Shown: piece by piece, positions 52,359 to 61,386 of the stretch
Layout: each line of letters opens with the position of its first letter
Position numbering within the stretch: position 1 is the stretch's first letter
Assembly: GCA_035561515.1 (NCBI GenBank)
Contig: DATMXP010000039.1
Location: forward strand, 124,001-188,000
From: Terriglobales bacterium
GTDB taxonomy: Bacteria > Acidobacteriota > Terriglobia > Terriglobales > Acidobacteriaceae
DNA length: 64,000 bases
Direction: 5' to 3'
Notes under the pieces: model-generated
What the model was told of the DNA's origin: nothing
Seen by the model: only the letters and a program-made list of their open reading frames with translations
Database searches by the model: none
Program-made: the position numbers and the translations under genes

Positions 52359-52924
52359 TGAAACGACTCGTTGTGTTTTGTCTTGCGGTATGCCTGGCGC
52401 TACCGCTGGCTGCTCAATCCGACGCAAAACAGGGTGAGCGCACCAAACTTGGCGGTACCTCGGGGCAGGAGAGAATCCAACGCGAGGTCCATCACGAACT
52501 GGTGATGCTGCCTTACTACAGCGTCTTTGACAACCTGCAATACCAGGTGCAGGGGAACACGGTCACGCTTTCGGGACAGGTTTCGCGACCGACGCTGAAA
52601 TCGGACGCGCAAAACGTCGTGAAAGACGTGGAAGGCGTCGATAAGGTTGTGAACAATATTGAAGTGTTGCCGAACTCGCCGAGTGACGACCGAATCCGTC
52701 GCGCTCTGTACAACGCGATTTACGGAGATACTTCGCTGAGCCGCTACGCGTGGGGCGCCGTTCCGCCGATTCACATTATTGTGAAGAACGGAAACGTTAC
52801 GCTCGAAGGCGTGGTGGATAAGCAAGCGGACAAGGACATTGCCGGAATTCGCGCCAAGGGAGTTCCAGGCACGTTCAAGGTTGAAAACAATCTTAGAGTA
52901 GTTCCTTCCGATCAGCAGAAATAG
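52355..52924 (+). CDS. exported protein with two BON domains
   Basis: A 189-residue periplasmic protein. Signal peptide MMKRLVVFCLAVCLALPLAA cleaved near AAQ. Two BON domains follow: residues 40-105 (VFDNLQYQVQGNTVTLSGQV to VNNIEVLP) and 110-185 (RRALYNAIYGDTSLSRYAWG, with HIIVKNGNVTLEGVVDKQAD, to NNLRVVP). BON domains bind phospholipid or peptidoglycan, as in OsmY and DolP, so envelope stability is the likely role. The gene is translationally coupled to the acetyltransferase and followed by a strong terminator. Confidence 0.9.
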   Translation: MMKRLVVFCLAVCLALPLAAQSDAKQGERTKLGGTSGQERIQREVHHELVMLPYYSVFDNLQYQVQGNTVTLSGQVSRPTLKSDAQNVVKDVEGVDKVVNNIEVLPNSPSDDRIRRALYNAIYGDTSLSRYAWGAVPPIHIIVKNGNVTLEGVVDKQADKDIAGIRAKGVPGTFKVENNLRVVPSDQQK

Positions 52925-52941
52925 GTGTCAATCCGGCAATG

Positions 52942-52973
52942 AAAAACGGGGAGCTGGTTGGCTCCCCGTTTTT
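52942..52973. terminator. bidirectional Rho-independent terminator
   Basis: AAAAACGGGGAGC / GCTCCCCGTTTTT with a six-base loop. The T-tract serves the BON gene on the plus strand, and the A-tract serves the convergent helicase gene ending at 52988. Confidence 0.92.
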
Positions 52974-52987
52974 GTCAGAGCGCTGGT

Positions 52988-54187
52988 TTACGCAAAGACT
53001 TCGCCCGGCAGCGCGGAGAGAGTCCGGCTGCGGAGTGTGTTGGTGTCGCGCATAACGCGAGATGCTGGAGCGGAGTCGAGGTCCTGGATGTCTTTTCTCT
53101 CGATTCTCAATTTCATGGTGCGCTCAATGTGACGCAGTTCGATATTTTCGGCTGCGGAGACGAGCGTGGAGGCGCGGCCTTTCATTCCGGCGCGACCGGT
53201 GCGGCCGACGCGATGAATGAAATCTTCCGCTACCTGGGGCAGGTCGTAGTTAATAACGTGTGCGACTTCGGGAACATCGAGTCCGCGGGCAGCAACGTCG
53301 GTCGCCACGAGAATCTTCGATTTACCATCCACGAAATCGGCCAAGGCGCGGGTACGTTGGGCCTGCGTGCGATCGCCGTGAATCATCGTGGCGGAGAATC
53401 CGTCGCGAATGAGGTTCTTGGCGAGGCGCTCGGTTCCGCGCTTGGTTTTCGCGAAGACCAGCGTCGAGCCGCGCTCGGCGTAGAGAAGCTGGCGAAGTGC
53501 CTCGAGCTTATTCGCCTGCGAGACCTCGAAGGCGTGCAGTTCCACGGTCGCAGCGGGCTTCAGCGTTGAGCCAAGGCTCACGCGAACCGGGGTACGCATA
53601 TAGTCGGCGACGATCGCCGAAATAGCGGGCGGCATGGTTGCCGAGAAGCACAGCGTCTGGCGCGTCGCCGGAGTAGCGGCGATGATGCGCTTGATGGCCG
53701 GCAGGAAGCCCATGTCGAGCATGCGGTCGGCTTCATCGAGAACGAGGGTATCGATCTGGCGAAGGTCAACCAACTTGCGCGAGAGCAAGTCTTCCAGACG
53801 TCCGGGCGTCGCAACGACGAGTCGTGCGCCGGAGCGCAACGACTGGATCTGGCGGTTCTCGCTCAGCCCGCCGATGACCAATGCAGCCTGCGGGAGTTTG
53901 CCGCGAAGCTGTTCGTACACGGCGTGTACCTGCATCGCAAGTTCGCGAGTAGGCACAAGCACCAGCACCTGAGGGCGCCTGGTCGTCGGCGTGGCGAGGA
54001 GCTTTTCGAGCGTCGGCACCAGGAAGGCAAGAGTCTTGCCGGTTCCGGTCTGCGCGGTCGCTACGATATCTTTGCCGGCGAGTCCGTTAGGAATCGTGGC
54101 TTCTTGAACAGGGGTGGGAGTTTCGAATCCGGCGGCTTTCAGACGATGCTGAAGTGCCGCGGACAAAGTCATTTCCGTGAATTTCAT
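52988..54187 (-). CDS. DEAD-box RNA helicase (RhlE-like)
   Basis: A 399-residue ATP-dependent RNA helicase. The Q motif ends in GFETPTPVQEATIP, motif I is AQTGTGKT, Ia PTRELAMQ, II DEAD (LVLDEADRMLD), III SAT, and VI HRVGRTGR. It resembles RhlE in its short tail, ending soon after the core. I chose the ATG at 54187 (MKFTEMTLS); the frame extends to 54238 without a ribosome site. An extended -10 promoter about 175 bases upstream predicts a long 5' leader, as is typical of cold-responsive helicase genes. Confidence 0.93.
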   Translation of the reverse strand: MKFTEMTLSAALQHRLKAAGFETPTPVQEATIPNGLAGKDIVATAQTGTGKTLAFLVPTLEKLLATPTTRRPQVLVLVPTRELAMQVHAVYEQLRGKLPQAALVIGGLSENRQIQSLRSGARLVVATPGRLEDLLSRKLVDLRQIDTLVLDEADRMLDMGFLPAIKRIIAATPATRQTLCFSATMPPAISAIVADYMRTPVRVSLGSTLKPAATVELHAFEVSQANKLEALRQLLYAERGSTLVFAKTKRGTERLAKNLIRDGFSATMIHGDRTQAQRTRALADFVDGKSKILVATDVAARGLDVPEVAHVINYDLPQVAEDFIHRVGRTGRAGMKGRASTLVSAAENIELRHIERTMKLRIERKDIQDLDSAPASRVMRDTNTLRSRTLSALPGEVFA

Positions 54188-54368
54188 TCGTGTATTTGCT
54201 TTCTCTGGAGGGCATTCGCGAAGTGCATCCAGGAGCAATCCACGAGATAGTTCTATGCCGTCTCAAATTTTCTTTTCTTATTCTCTTTTTCGCTGAAAAC
54301 GTAACGGAGAGATAGGCGGGACTAAAGACCGCACCACTAACAAACCGTGGTTCAAAAGCGTTAATGAG

Positions 54369-54377
54369 AGTATAGCA
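54369..54377 (-). promoter_or_regulatory. extended -10 promoter of the DEAD-box gene
   Basis: On the minus strand TGCTATACT forms an extended -10 element. Its predicted start near 54362 gives a leader of about 175 bases before the ATG at 54187. No good -35 is seen. A GTGGG-CCTTAA-CCCAC hairpin lies just upstream. Confidence 0.5.
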
Positions 54378-54416
54378 GGTGGGCCTTAACCCACATCGTT
54401 ACTAAAGAGCGACAAC

Positions 54417-54626
54417 TCAGAAGTCGTGGAAGTCGAGACCTTTCGGCTGCCCGAATTCGTCAAGTTCCATTGCTTCCTGCACGTTGGGTTCCGAGGCTTC
54501 TGTGGCCCCGGTTAGATCCTTCTCTTGCTTGCGTTGGAGGCGCTTCTGGGCCTTTTCGGCCTGTTTTTCCTGGCGTGCGCGTTCCTTCTGTCGTTTTGTG
54601 AATGAAGGTCGTGAGTTTCCTGCCAT
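54417..54626 (-). CDS. small basic/acidic hypothetical protein, 69 aa
   Basis: A 69-residue, highly charged protein: the first 40 residues are a Lys/Arg/Glu/Gln helix (TKRQKERARQEKQAEKAQKR), the last 30 acidic with a terminal DFHDF. No membrane segment. Small proteins of this composition are widespread in Acidobacteria and Deltaproteobacteria and may bind nucleic acid or ribosomes, but that is guesswork. It is divergent from the S4-domain protein gene. Confidence 0.75.
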   Translation of the reverse strand: MAGNSRPSFTKRQKERARQEKQAEKAQKRLQRKQEKDLTGATEASEPNVQEAMELDEFGQPKGLDFHDF

Positions 54627-54704
54627 TATTTCCTTAGATGTAACAACTCGGTATTGGACTCATTACTTACATTGTAACCTCAATCTTTGTGCGAACATAG
54701 CTGC

Positions 54705-55085
54705 ATGGATTCCGTCCGCATCGATATCTGGCTCTGGGCCGCCCGGTTCTTCAAGAGCCGTGCCATGGCAAAGAAGGCATGCGAACTGGGCCGCATCCGA
54801 GTCCAAGGCATTGCTGCAAAACCAGCGCGCGACGTCCACGCCGGCGATATGCTCAAGATCACCAATGATTCCGGCGATTTTGAGGTCGAGGTACTGGCCC
54901 TCAGTGAGGTACGCGGCCCCGCCCCAGTTGCACAGGCGCTCTACCGCGAGACCGACGAAAGCCGTGAACTTCGCCAGAAGGTGGTCGAGGAACGTAAGCT
55001 CAACCGCCAATTTGAACCGGCTCCGGCGACTCGGCCGAGCAAGCGCGACCGGCGACGGATTATCCAGTTCCGCAGCGGCAGGTAG
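54705..55085 (+). CDS. S4-domain RNA-binding protein (Hsp15-like)
   Basis: A 126-residue protein with an S4 fold: MDSVRIDIWLWAARFFKSRAMAKKACELGRIRV (key residues RxDxWLW, RxxxMAKxxCxxGxVxV), followed by VHAGDMLKITN. E. coli Hsp15 rescues stalled 50S subunits carrying peptidyl-tRNA, and the C-terminal basic tail (RPSKRDRRRIIQFRSGR) fits rRNA binding. The ATG at 54705 gives the usual family length; the in-frame ATG at 54687 is less likely. Confidence 0.9.
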   Translation: MDSVRIDIWLWAARFFKSRAMAKKACELGRIRVQGIAAKPARDVHAGDMLKITNDSGDFEVEVLALSEVRGPAPVAQALYRETDESRELRQKVVEERKLNRQFEPAPATRPSKRDRRRIIQFRSGR

Positions 55086-55703
55086 GCGGACTCTTGTATC
55101 TGCGATCGGTTATCGTGCCCCCTCCCCCCAAGCTCCCAATAGAATCAGTGAGATACGCCGGGGGATCTCTCAATCGGCGTTGCAAACAAAGCTACTTAGA
55201 TCTTTTAATCACAAAATTTGTCACTTCTTTACAAAAGAAGTTGTTAGGACTTAGTCGTTAGTATTCGGTCGTGTGGTTTGGTGGTGCTTAGCCTGCACCA
55301 GTGAAACCACAAGCTGTTGTATTTGGCCGAGTTTCACTTGCAGGGTACCCCCTACCCCTCCCCACTTAGAAAACAAACGACTTGCAAGACGGACTATGAA
55401 AACGAAGCACTTATAAGTTGATGATTCTGCAGCCATTAGCCTACAGATTTGATAACAAAGAACTTAGCTGTGGCCACAAGATGTTGTGTTCTCCTCAACG
55501 CCACAGACCAAAGCGACCGCGGCGGACAGGAGTGTCCGCCCTACACACGACTCTGCCCACATTTTCAGGATAGCAATTTGGATAGGGGCATCATGCCACG
55601 GGTTTGAGATTTATATTTGCCGCAGATTCAGAGACTTACGAAAAAATTGGGCGCGTGACCCCCTTGACGTAGAAATTCCCGAAATGGGAGGCGGATTTAC
55701 GGG
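55086..55703. other. 618-base AT-richer non-coding region
   Basis: No supported gene. The sequence is AT-richer than the flanks, with C-rich runs (near 55120 and 55347-55366) and an 8-bp hairpin ACTTCTTT-ACA-AAAGAAGT (55223-55241). Its style resembles the 37919-38413 region. No promoter or tRNA is evident. Confidence 0.5.
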
Positions 55704-56585
55704 TTACTTGCGGCGGCGATAGACGACTTTGAGTTTGTCGTTATCGAGGATGCGGGTAATTTGACCGCGGGCGTGTACGGCCCAGGCGCTGGACTTGTCC
55801 AATCCGACGTAGGCGCGCCAGTGATTCAGCGCTTTACGGTGGTCGCGGGTCTTCTCGTAGGCAAGGGCCAGGTTGTAGTGGGCGTCGGCATAGGTGGGAG
55901 CCAGTTGGATTGCAGTTTTGTAGATCCGGATAGCTTCCTGGATTCGACCAGTTTCATCAAGGACGTTCCCGAGATCGAAATAGGCGAGCGCATAACGGGC
56001 ATCGGCTTCGATTGCCTTGCGATAGTGCGCTTCGGCGTTCGGGTAGTCCTGAAGATTGTAGTAAAGGGTGCCGAGGTTGATGTGAGCGGCGGCGTGGTTC
56101 GGTTCGAGTTCAATGACCTTCAAGTAGGCAGTGATAGCGTCCCGATAAGAGGCGGGATCCTCTTCGAGAGCAACACCACGGGCGAAGAACTCGGCAGCCG
56201 TTTCGGTGATGCGGATTGGCGCGACGTGCTGGGCAGGGACGACCCGTTCCTCTGGGGCGAAGTCCATGACGAACTGCCCTGCGATGGGGTCGATGGCGCG
56301 TCCCTCGTGCCGGAAGGCGATCCGAGTCCCGGTGGAGAAGGTACCGGCCTCAACGAGCGGGTTTTCCATGCCGGCGACCTGCCGCTGCATGGCCTGCAGA
56401 GATTGGCGGATTACAGCCGGCCGAACCTTCTTAGAGGAGAGATCGCGTACTTTCCTGAGTTTGAGGAGGTCGTAGAAGGAATAGTCGTCCGTAGCGGCGA
56501 TGAGGCCCGCTTTTTGCCACTGCGCAAACTGCCTTGAGGTTATACGAAGTATGCGCAGTACGTCGGCTCGACAGTATCGATGCAC
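55704..56585 (-). CDS. MerR-like HTH fused to TPR repeats
   Basis: An N-terminal winged-helix of MerR type (VHRYCRADVLRILRITSRQFAQWQK, with AGLI and YSFYDLLKLRKVRDL) is joined by a linker to a C-terminal array of about four TPR units (residues 160-280, e.g. AAAHINLGTLYYNLQDYPNA and ARYALAYFDLGNVLDETGRI). I prefer the GTG at 56585, with AAGGGA upstream; the frame also runs to a TTG at 56651 without a ribosome site. DNA binding plus a protein-interaction module suggests a regulator sensing a partner. It has no neighbour that identifies its target. Confidence 0.8.
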   Translation of the reverse strand: MHRYCRADVLRILRITSRQFAQWQKAGLIAATDDYSFYDLLKLRKVRDLSSKKVRPAVIRQSLQAMQRQVAGMENPLVEAGTFSTGTRIAFRHEGRAIDPIAGQFVMDFAPEERVVPAQHVAPIRITETAAEFFARGVALEEDPASYRDAITAYLKVIELEPNHAAAHINLGTLYYNLQDYPNAEAHYRKAIEADARYALAYFDLGNVLDETGRIQEAIRIYKTAIQLAPTYADAHYNLALAYEKTRDHRKALNHWRAYVGLDKSSAWAVHARGQITRILDNDKLKVVYRRRK

Positions 56586-56804
56586 AATTCCCTTAGTGGC
56601 TCGTACTTTAACGTTAATTATCTGAGTCTCAGGTTTGAGACGCAAGGGCAAAGTTGATGCTTTTCAACCAGTTGGCGGCACTTTTCCACAAATCAGTGCA
56701 CTAAAAAGCGGCAGCGTAGGAAAGCGGACATGGCTGCTGGTTTGAGAATGACAAACATTGACAAAGATTGTTATTGGACGGAAGATTTCGACAGGAGGTT
56801 TCCT

Positions 56805-57071
56805 ATGAACGTCTCGCTAACACCCGAGTTGGAAAAGTTCGTCGCCGCCAAGGTTGAGTCCGGCCGTTACAACTCGGCCAGCGAAGTGGTGCGGGAAGCG
56901 TTACGTTTGCTGGAACAGCACGAGTTATCGCGTGAAGCGCAGTTGAAGGCGTTCAATGAAGAACTGGCACGAAGGATCGAAGAGGCTGATCGTGGAGAGT
57001 TTGTGGACCCGAAAGAAGTGTTTGACAGGATCGCAGCGAAATCGCGTGAGCGCAGGAAGCGCAGCGCATGA
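56805..57071 (+). CDS. parD: ParD-family antitoxin
   Basis: An 88-residue antitoxin of the ParD/CopG type. The ribbon-helix-helix DNA-binding part is MNVSLTPELEKFVAAKVESG and RYNSASEVVREALRLLEQHE, and the charged C-terminal half wraps the toxin. AGGAGG precedes the ATG at 56805. The stop overlaps the toxin start by four bases, typical of antitoxin-toxin operons. It is probably autoregulated, but the operator was not identified. Confidence 0.9.
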   Translation: MNVSLTPELEKFVAAKVESGRYNSASEVVREALRLLEQHELSREAQLKAFNEELARRIEEADRGEFVDPKEVFDRIAAKSRERRKRSA

Positions 57072-57379
57072 TGTCGTATCAATTGACCCCGAGTGCAGAA
57101 ACTGACGTTGAGGGCATCTGGGATTACTTAGCGAATGACAGCATAGAAATCGCGGACCGGGTCGTTGGGAGTATCAAATCAGCTTTCGATCTGATCGGGA
57201 GGAACCCCGGGGTTGGGCATGTACGCCGAGATCTTACTGCGCAGTTGGTCCTTTTCTGGCCTGTTGGCAGTTACCTAGTCATTTACCGTGAATTCGAACA
57301 GCGCGTTGAAGTGCTTGCCGTTGTGCACGGAGCAAGAGACAATCCGTTGTTTCTTGCAGAACGAGCGCCGAATCCGTAA
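57068..57379 (+). CDS. parE: ParE-family toxin
   Basis: A 103-residue RelE/ParE-superfamily toxin. It matches in MSYQLTPSAETDVEGIWDYL, IADRVVGSIKSAFDLIGRNP with GVGHVRRDL, and the terminal strand YLVIYREFEQRVEVLAVVHG with R(x)4. ParE toxins poison gyrase. The product runs to the last base before the convergent gene, whose stop at 57380 is adjacent. Confidence 0.92.
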   Translation: MMSYQLTPSAETDVEGIWDYLANDSIEIADRVVGSIKSAFDLIGRNPGVGHVRRDLTAQLVLFWPVGSYLVIYREFEQRVEVLAVVHGARDNPLFLAERAPNP

Positions 57380-57796
57380 TCAGTCCAGCGGTTCGGCTTC
57401 GATACCGATGTTGGTTTCTCCCGCCGCTTTTTTCTCGTTGTATTTCTTGATCCAAGCTTCGAAGCTCTTGCCGGCGGCCGTGTCCTTGCCGCTGAAGGCT
57501 AGAGCAGCAACGTCGCTGTAGCGGATGTTCATGCGGCCCGGCTTATCTTTCGGCATGATCCGCGCGAGCGAGTCATCGAGGTTCTTACCGGCTTTTCGAT
57601 CATAGAGATAGCCTTCGATCTTCTCGCCGGACTTCAATGTGATAGTGATGTCGCCACGGTAATCAAATGCTTTCTCGAGAGCTAGCCGGATCTCATTCTC
57701 GGAGGCGAGAGAGGGAATCCAGCCTTCGAGATTTTCGTGCGTGAATCCGAGGGAGGATTCTTCTTCAGGATGGGATGGAATGCGCTGGTCGGACAT
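57380..57796 (-). CDS. hypothetical protein, 138 aa
   Basis: A soluble acidic/basic protein of unknown family beginning MSDQRIPSHPEEESSLGFTH. The middle has a possible SH3-like barrel (DYRGDITITLKSGEKIEGYL, then RMNIRYSDVAALAFSGKDTA), a pattern seen in Acidobacteria next to HpnH. It ends in SFEAWIKKYNEKK. It is 56 bases downstream of the HpnH gene's end on the same strand, and abuts the parE gene. Confidence 0.7.
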   Translation of the reverse strand: MSDQRIPSHPEEESSLGFTHENLEGWIPSLASENEIRLALEKAFDYRGDITITLKSGEKIEGYLYDRKAGKNLDDSLARIMPKDKPGRMNIRYSDVAALAFSGKDTAAGKSFEAWIKKYNEKKAAGETNIGIEAEPLD

Positions 57797-57852
57797 CGTA
57801 AGTCTTTCAGTCTATCAGCCTGCCGTTCACCAGGATGCGGGTAACTGCATAC

Positions 57853-59016
<1,164 letters not shown>

Positions 59017-59082
59017 CCACTGGGTTGCGGGACTGAGAAGTGATTGGCAGGGAATCAGAGGGCTTATCGCTACAATGGAGTT

Positions 59083-59526
59083 ATGCCTTCCCGCTATAAA
59101 GGCTCAGTTCGAGAACAACGTGCGCTCGCTTCGTACATCAACTTGATCCGCGCAGCGAATGCCGTGACATCAAAGGCGATGAAGCATCTGGACGCGCACG
59201 GGCTGACGCCGAGCCAGTTTGCGGTGCTTGAGGCGCTGCACTACGTGGGCCCGATGTGCCTGAGTGAACTGGCGAAGAAGATTCTCCGGACCAGCGGGAA
59301 CCTGACGATGGTGGTGGATAACCTTGAAAAATCAGGGCTGGTGAAGCGGGTGCAAAGCAGCAAAGACCGCAGGTTTGTTTCCGTGGAGATTACCGAAAAG
59401 GGCCAGACGCTGATTGCGGCCATCTTCCCGGAGCATGCGGCCCAGGTGGCGGAGCTCATGTCGAGATTGACGGCAGAGGAGCAGGAGACGCTGCGCGAGC
59501 TTAGCCGCAAGCTCGGGACCGAGTAA
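59083..59526 (+). CDS. MarR-family transcriptional regulator
   Basis: A 147-residue winged-helix regulator. ATG at 59083 with GGAGTT upstream; the frame back to 59044 is unlikely to be used. It has [29 protein letters not shown] (key residues, dimer helix), the recognition region [20 protein letters not shown] and the wing [16 protein letters not shown]. It is divergent from hpnH and upstream of the porin operon, either of which could be its target. Ligand unknown. Confidence 0.92.
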   Translation: MPSRYKGSVREQRALASYINLIRAANAVTSKAMKHLDAHGLTPSQFAVLEALHYVGPMCLSELAKKILRTSGNLTMVVDNLEKSGLVKRVQSSKDRRFVSVEITEKGQTLIAAIFPEHAAQVAELMSRLTAEEQETLRELSRKLGTE

Positions 59527-59564
59527 ATCCTCGGAAAATATAACGAAACAGAGTTTCTCCGGAA

Positions 59565-59570
59565 TATAAT
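59565..59570 (+). promoter_or_regulatory. perfect TATAAT -10 box before the porin operon
   Basis: TATAAT at 59565-59570 predicts a start near 59577, 26 bases before the porin ATG. No good -35 is visible. Two similar stretches, CGGAAAATATAACGA (59532-59546) and CCGGAATATAATCAC (around 59559-59573), could be repeated regulator contacts. Confidence 0.55.
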
Positions 59571-59602
59571 CACGCAACGCTGTGGGGAGCTGCTGAAAAC
59601 CT

Positions 59603-60880
59603 ATGCAACGGTTGGCGTGGAAGTGTGCGCTTTTCGTCCTGCTTATGGCATGCGGGGCGTGGGCAGAGGATGCCGCCGATCAGGCGGCGGCGATCAAGAG
59701 CCTGATGCAACGAGTGGACGCGCTCGAGAAGGAAGTTCGGGAACTGCGTCAGCAGAACGAACAGTTGAAGATCGGCGCCGTGGAACCGCAACCTGCGGTG
59801 ACGGAGACGACCGTTGCGCAACCGGAAAGCAGTGCGCCGGCGGTCGCCGGTATGCACGACCATCTCAATGCGCATCAACCGGAGGCGGGAGAGTCGTATC
59901 CGAACTTGAAGCTGAGAGGCTTCGGGAACGTCGATTACGTGAGTGCCGACTCGAAGTCGCAGCCCTCAGGCTTCGTGATGGGACAGTTCGTCATGCACTT
60001 TTCGTCGGCTCTCTCGAAGAAGACGAGCTTCTTCGGAGAGTTGAGCTTCACAGCGCAGCAGAACAACTATTCAGCGGATGTGGAGAGGGCGATCATCCGG
60101 TACGACATGAATGACTACTTGAAAGTATCGTTCGGCCGCTACCACACGCCGGTGAATTACTGGAATACCGCATTCCATCACGGCGCCTGGTTGCAAACGA
60201 CGATTAGCCGTCCGGAGATGGTCAGGTTCGGGGGGCGGTTCCTGCCGATACACTTCGTCGGCGCATTGGCGGAGGGACGGATTCCTTCAGGCGGACTGGG
60301 ATTGAACTACAACTTCGGCGTGGGGAATGGGCGGCAGACGATCTCGCTTCTGTCGCGCGACGGCGACGCTGGTGATGTGAACTCGAATCGCGCATTCGTT
60401 GCGTCGGTGTTCGCACGACCAGCAGGGCTGTACGGACTGCAGGTCGGCGCTTCGATGTACCGGGATAAGGTGTCGGTGGATGTGGCGAACCCGGTGCAGA
60501 GCCACTATCGGGAGTGGATTACGTCGGGACACATTGTGTACGAGAAGGAGTCGCCGGAGGTGTTGCTGGAGTTTGCGAATGTGCGTCACCGGGATCTGCT
60601 CAGCAATCAGGTGTGGGACAGCCAGGCGGCGTACGCGCAGTTTGCGTACCGGCTTCCAGGTGTAGCGAAGAAGTTCAAGCCGTACTATCGTTATGAATAT
60701 ATTCATGCGCCGGTTGGGGAACCGGTGTTAGGGGTGCCAAATCTGAAGGGCGGCCAAACGGTCGGAACGCGCTACGACATAACAGATTTCGCGGCGTTTA
60801 AGGCGGAATATCGGCACTGGAACCGCACCCAGAATGAGAAGTTCCAGGGATTCTGGGCGCAGACGGCTTTCACTTTCTAG
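59603..60880 (+). CDS. porin-like outer membrane protein
   Basis: A 425-residue protein with a signal peptide (MQRLAWKCALFVLLMACGAWA), a short coiled coil (AAIKSLMQRVDALEKEVREL) typical of outer-membrane trimeric porins anchored to peptidoglycan, then about 300 residues of alternating amphipathic beta strands ending in aromatic WAQTAFTF. This resembles phosphate- or carboxylate-type OprP/O porins of Acidobacteria. It heads an operon with a PstS-like protein and a SpoIIE phosphatase. Solute unknown. Confidence 0.85.
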   Translation: MQRLAWKCALFVLLMACGAWAEDAADQAAAIKSLMQRVDALEKEVRELRQQNEQLKIGAVEPQPAVTETTVAQPESSAPAVAGMHDHLNAHQPEAGESYPNLKLRGFGNVDYVSADSKSQPSGFVMGQFVMHFSSALSKKTSFFGELSFTAQQNNYSADVERAIIRYDMNDYLKVSFGRYHTPVNYWNTAFHHGAWLQTTISRPEMVRFGGRFLPIHFVGALAEGRIPSGGLGLNYNFGVGNGRQTISLLSRDGDAGDVNSNRAFVASVFARPAGLYGLQVGASMYRDKVSVDVANPVQSHYREWITSGHIVYEKESPEVLLEFANVRHRDLLSNQVWDSQAAYAQFAYRLPGVAKKFKPYYRYEYIHAPVGEPVLGVPNLKGGQTVGTRYDITDFAAFKAEYRHWNRTQNEKFQGFWAQTAFTF

Positions 60881-60890
60881 GCAGATGACA

Positions 60891-61379
60891 ATGAAGAAAA
60901 GATGGACCGCAAGCTTATTCGTTGTCCTGCTACTCGGCGGGTTGGTAACGGCGTGTTTCGGACAAGCGCCGAAATCGACGGCCGATATTGCCGTGGTGGT
61001 GAATCCGGATACGCCGGTCACGGACATGAACCTCGCCGAGGTAAGGAAAGTGTTTCTGGGTGAGCGACAGTACTGGAGCAGCAAGATGCCGGTGATCCTG
61101 CTGGTGAGGGCTCCCATCGCGCGCGAACGCGACGTGGTGCTGCGGAAGATCTACCAGATGAGCGAAAGCCAGTTCAAACAGTTCTGGGTGGCGAAGATCT
61201 TCCGGTCGGAGGCGGTGTCGGCGCCAAAGATTGTGTATTCGTCCGATATGACGAACCAATTGTTGCTGGCAGTGCCGGGGAGTATCGGTTTCATGGATGC
61301 GAAAACGGTCGCGCCGGGCCTGAAGATCGTCAAGATCGAGGGGCGATCGCCGGGAGAGGCGGGGTACCCGCTGCGGTAA
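60891..61379 (+). CDS. PstS-like substrate-binding lipoprotein
   Basis: A 162-residue protein with a signal sequence ending in a lipobox-like VTAC (about residue 24). The rest resembles one lobe of a PstS-like phosphate-binding protein (PBP-like domain): DIAVVVNPDTPVTDMNLAEV, RKVFLGERQYWSS, the RERDVVLRKIYQM helix and AVPGSIGFMDAKT. It lacks the second lobe, so it may be a sensor fragment. Starts at 60885 and 60891 are both possible. It lies 10 bases after the porin stop and 7 before the phosphatase. Confidence 0.8.
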   Translation: MKKRWTASLFVVLLLGGLVTACFGQAPKSTADIAVVVNPDTPVTDMNLAEVRKVFLGERQYWSSKMPVILLVRAPIARERDVVLRKIYQMSESQFKQFWVAKIFRSEAVSAPKIVYSSDMTNQLLLAVPGSIGFMDAKTVAPGLKIVKIEGRSPGEAGYPLR

Positions 61380-61386
61380 AGAAGTT

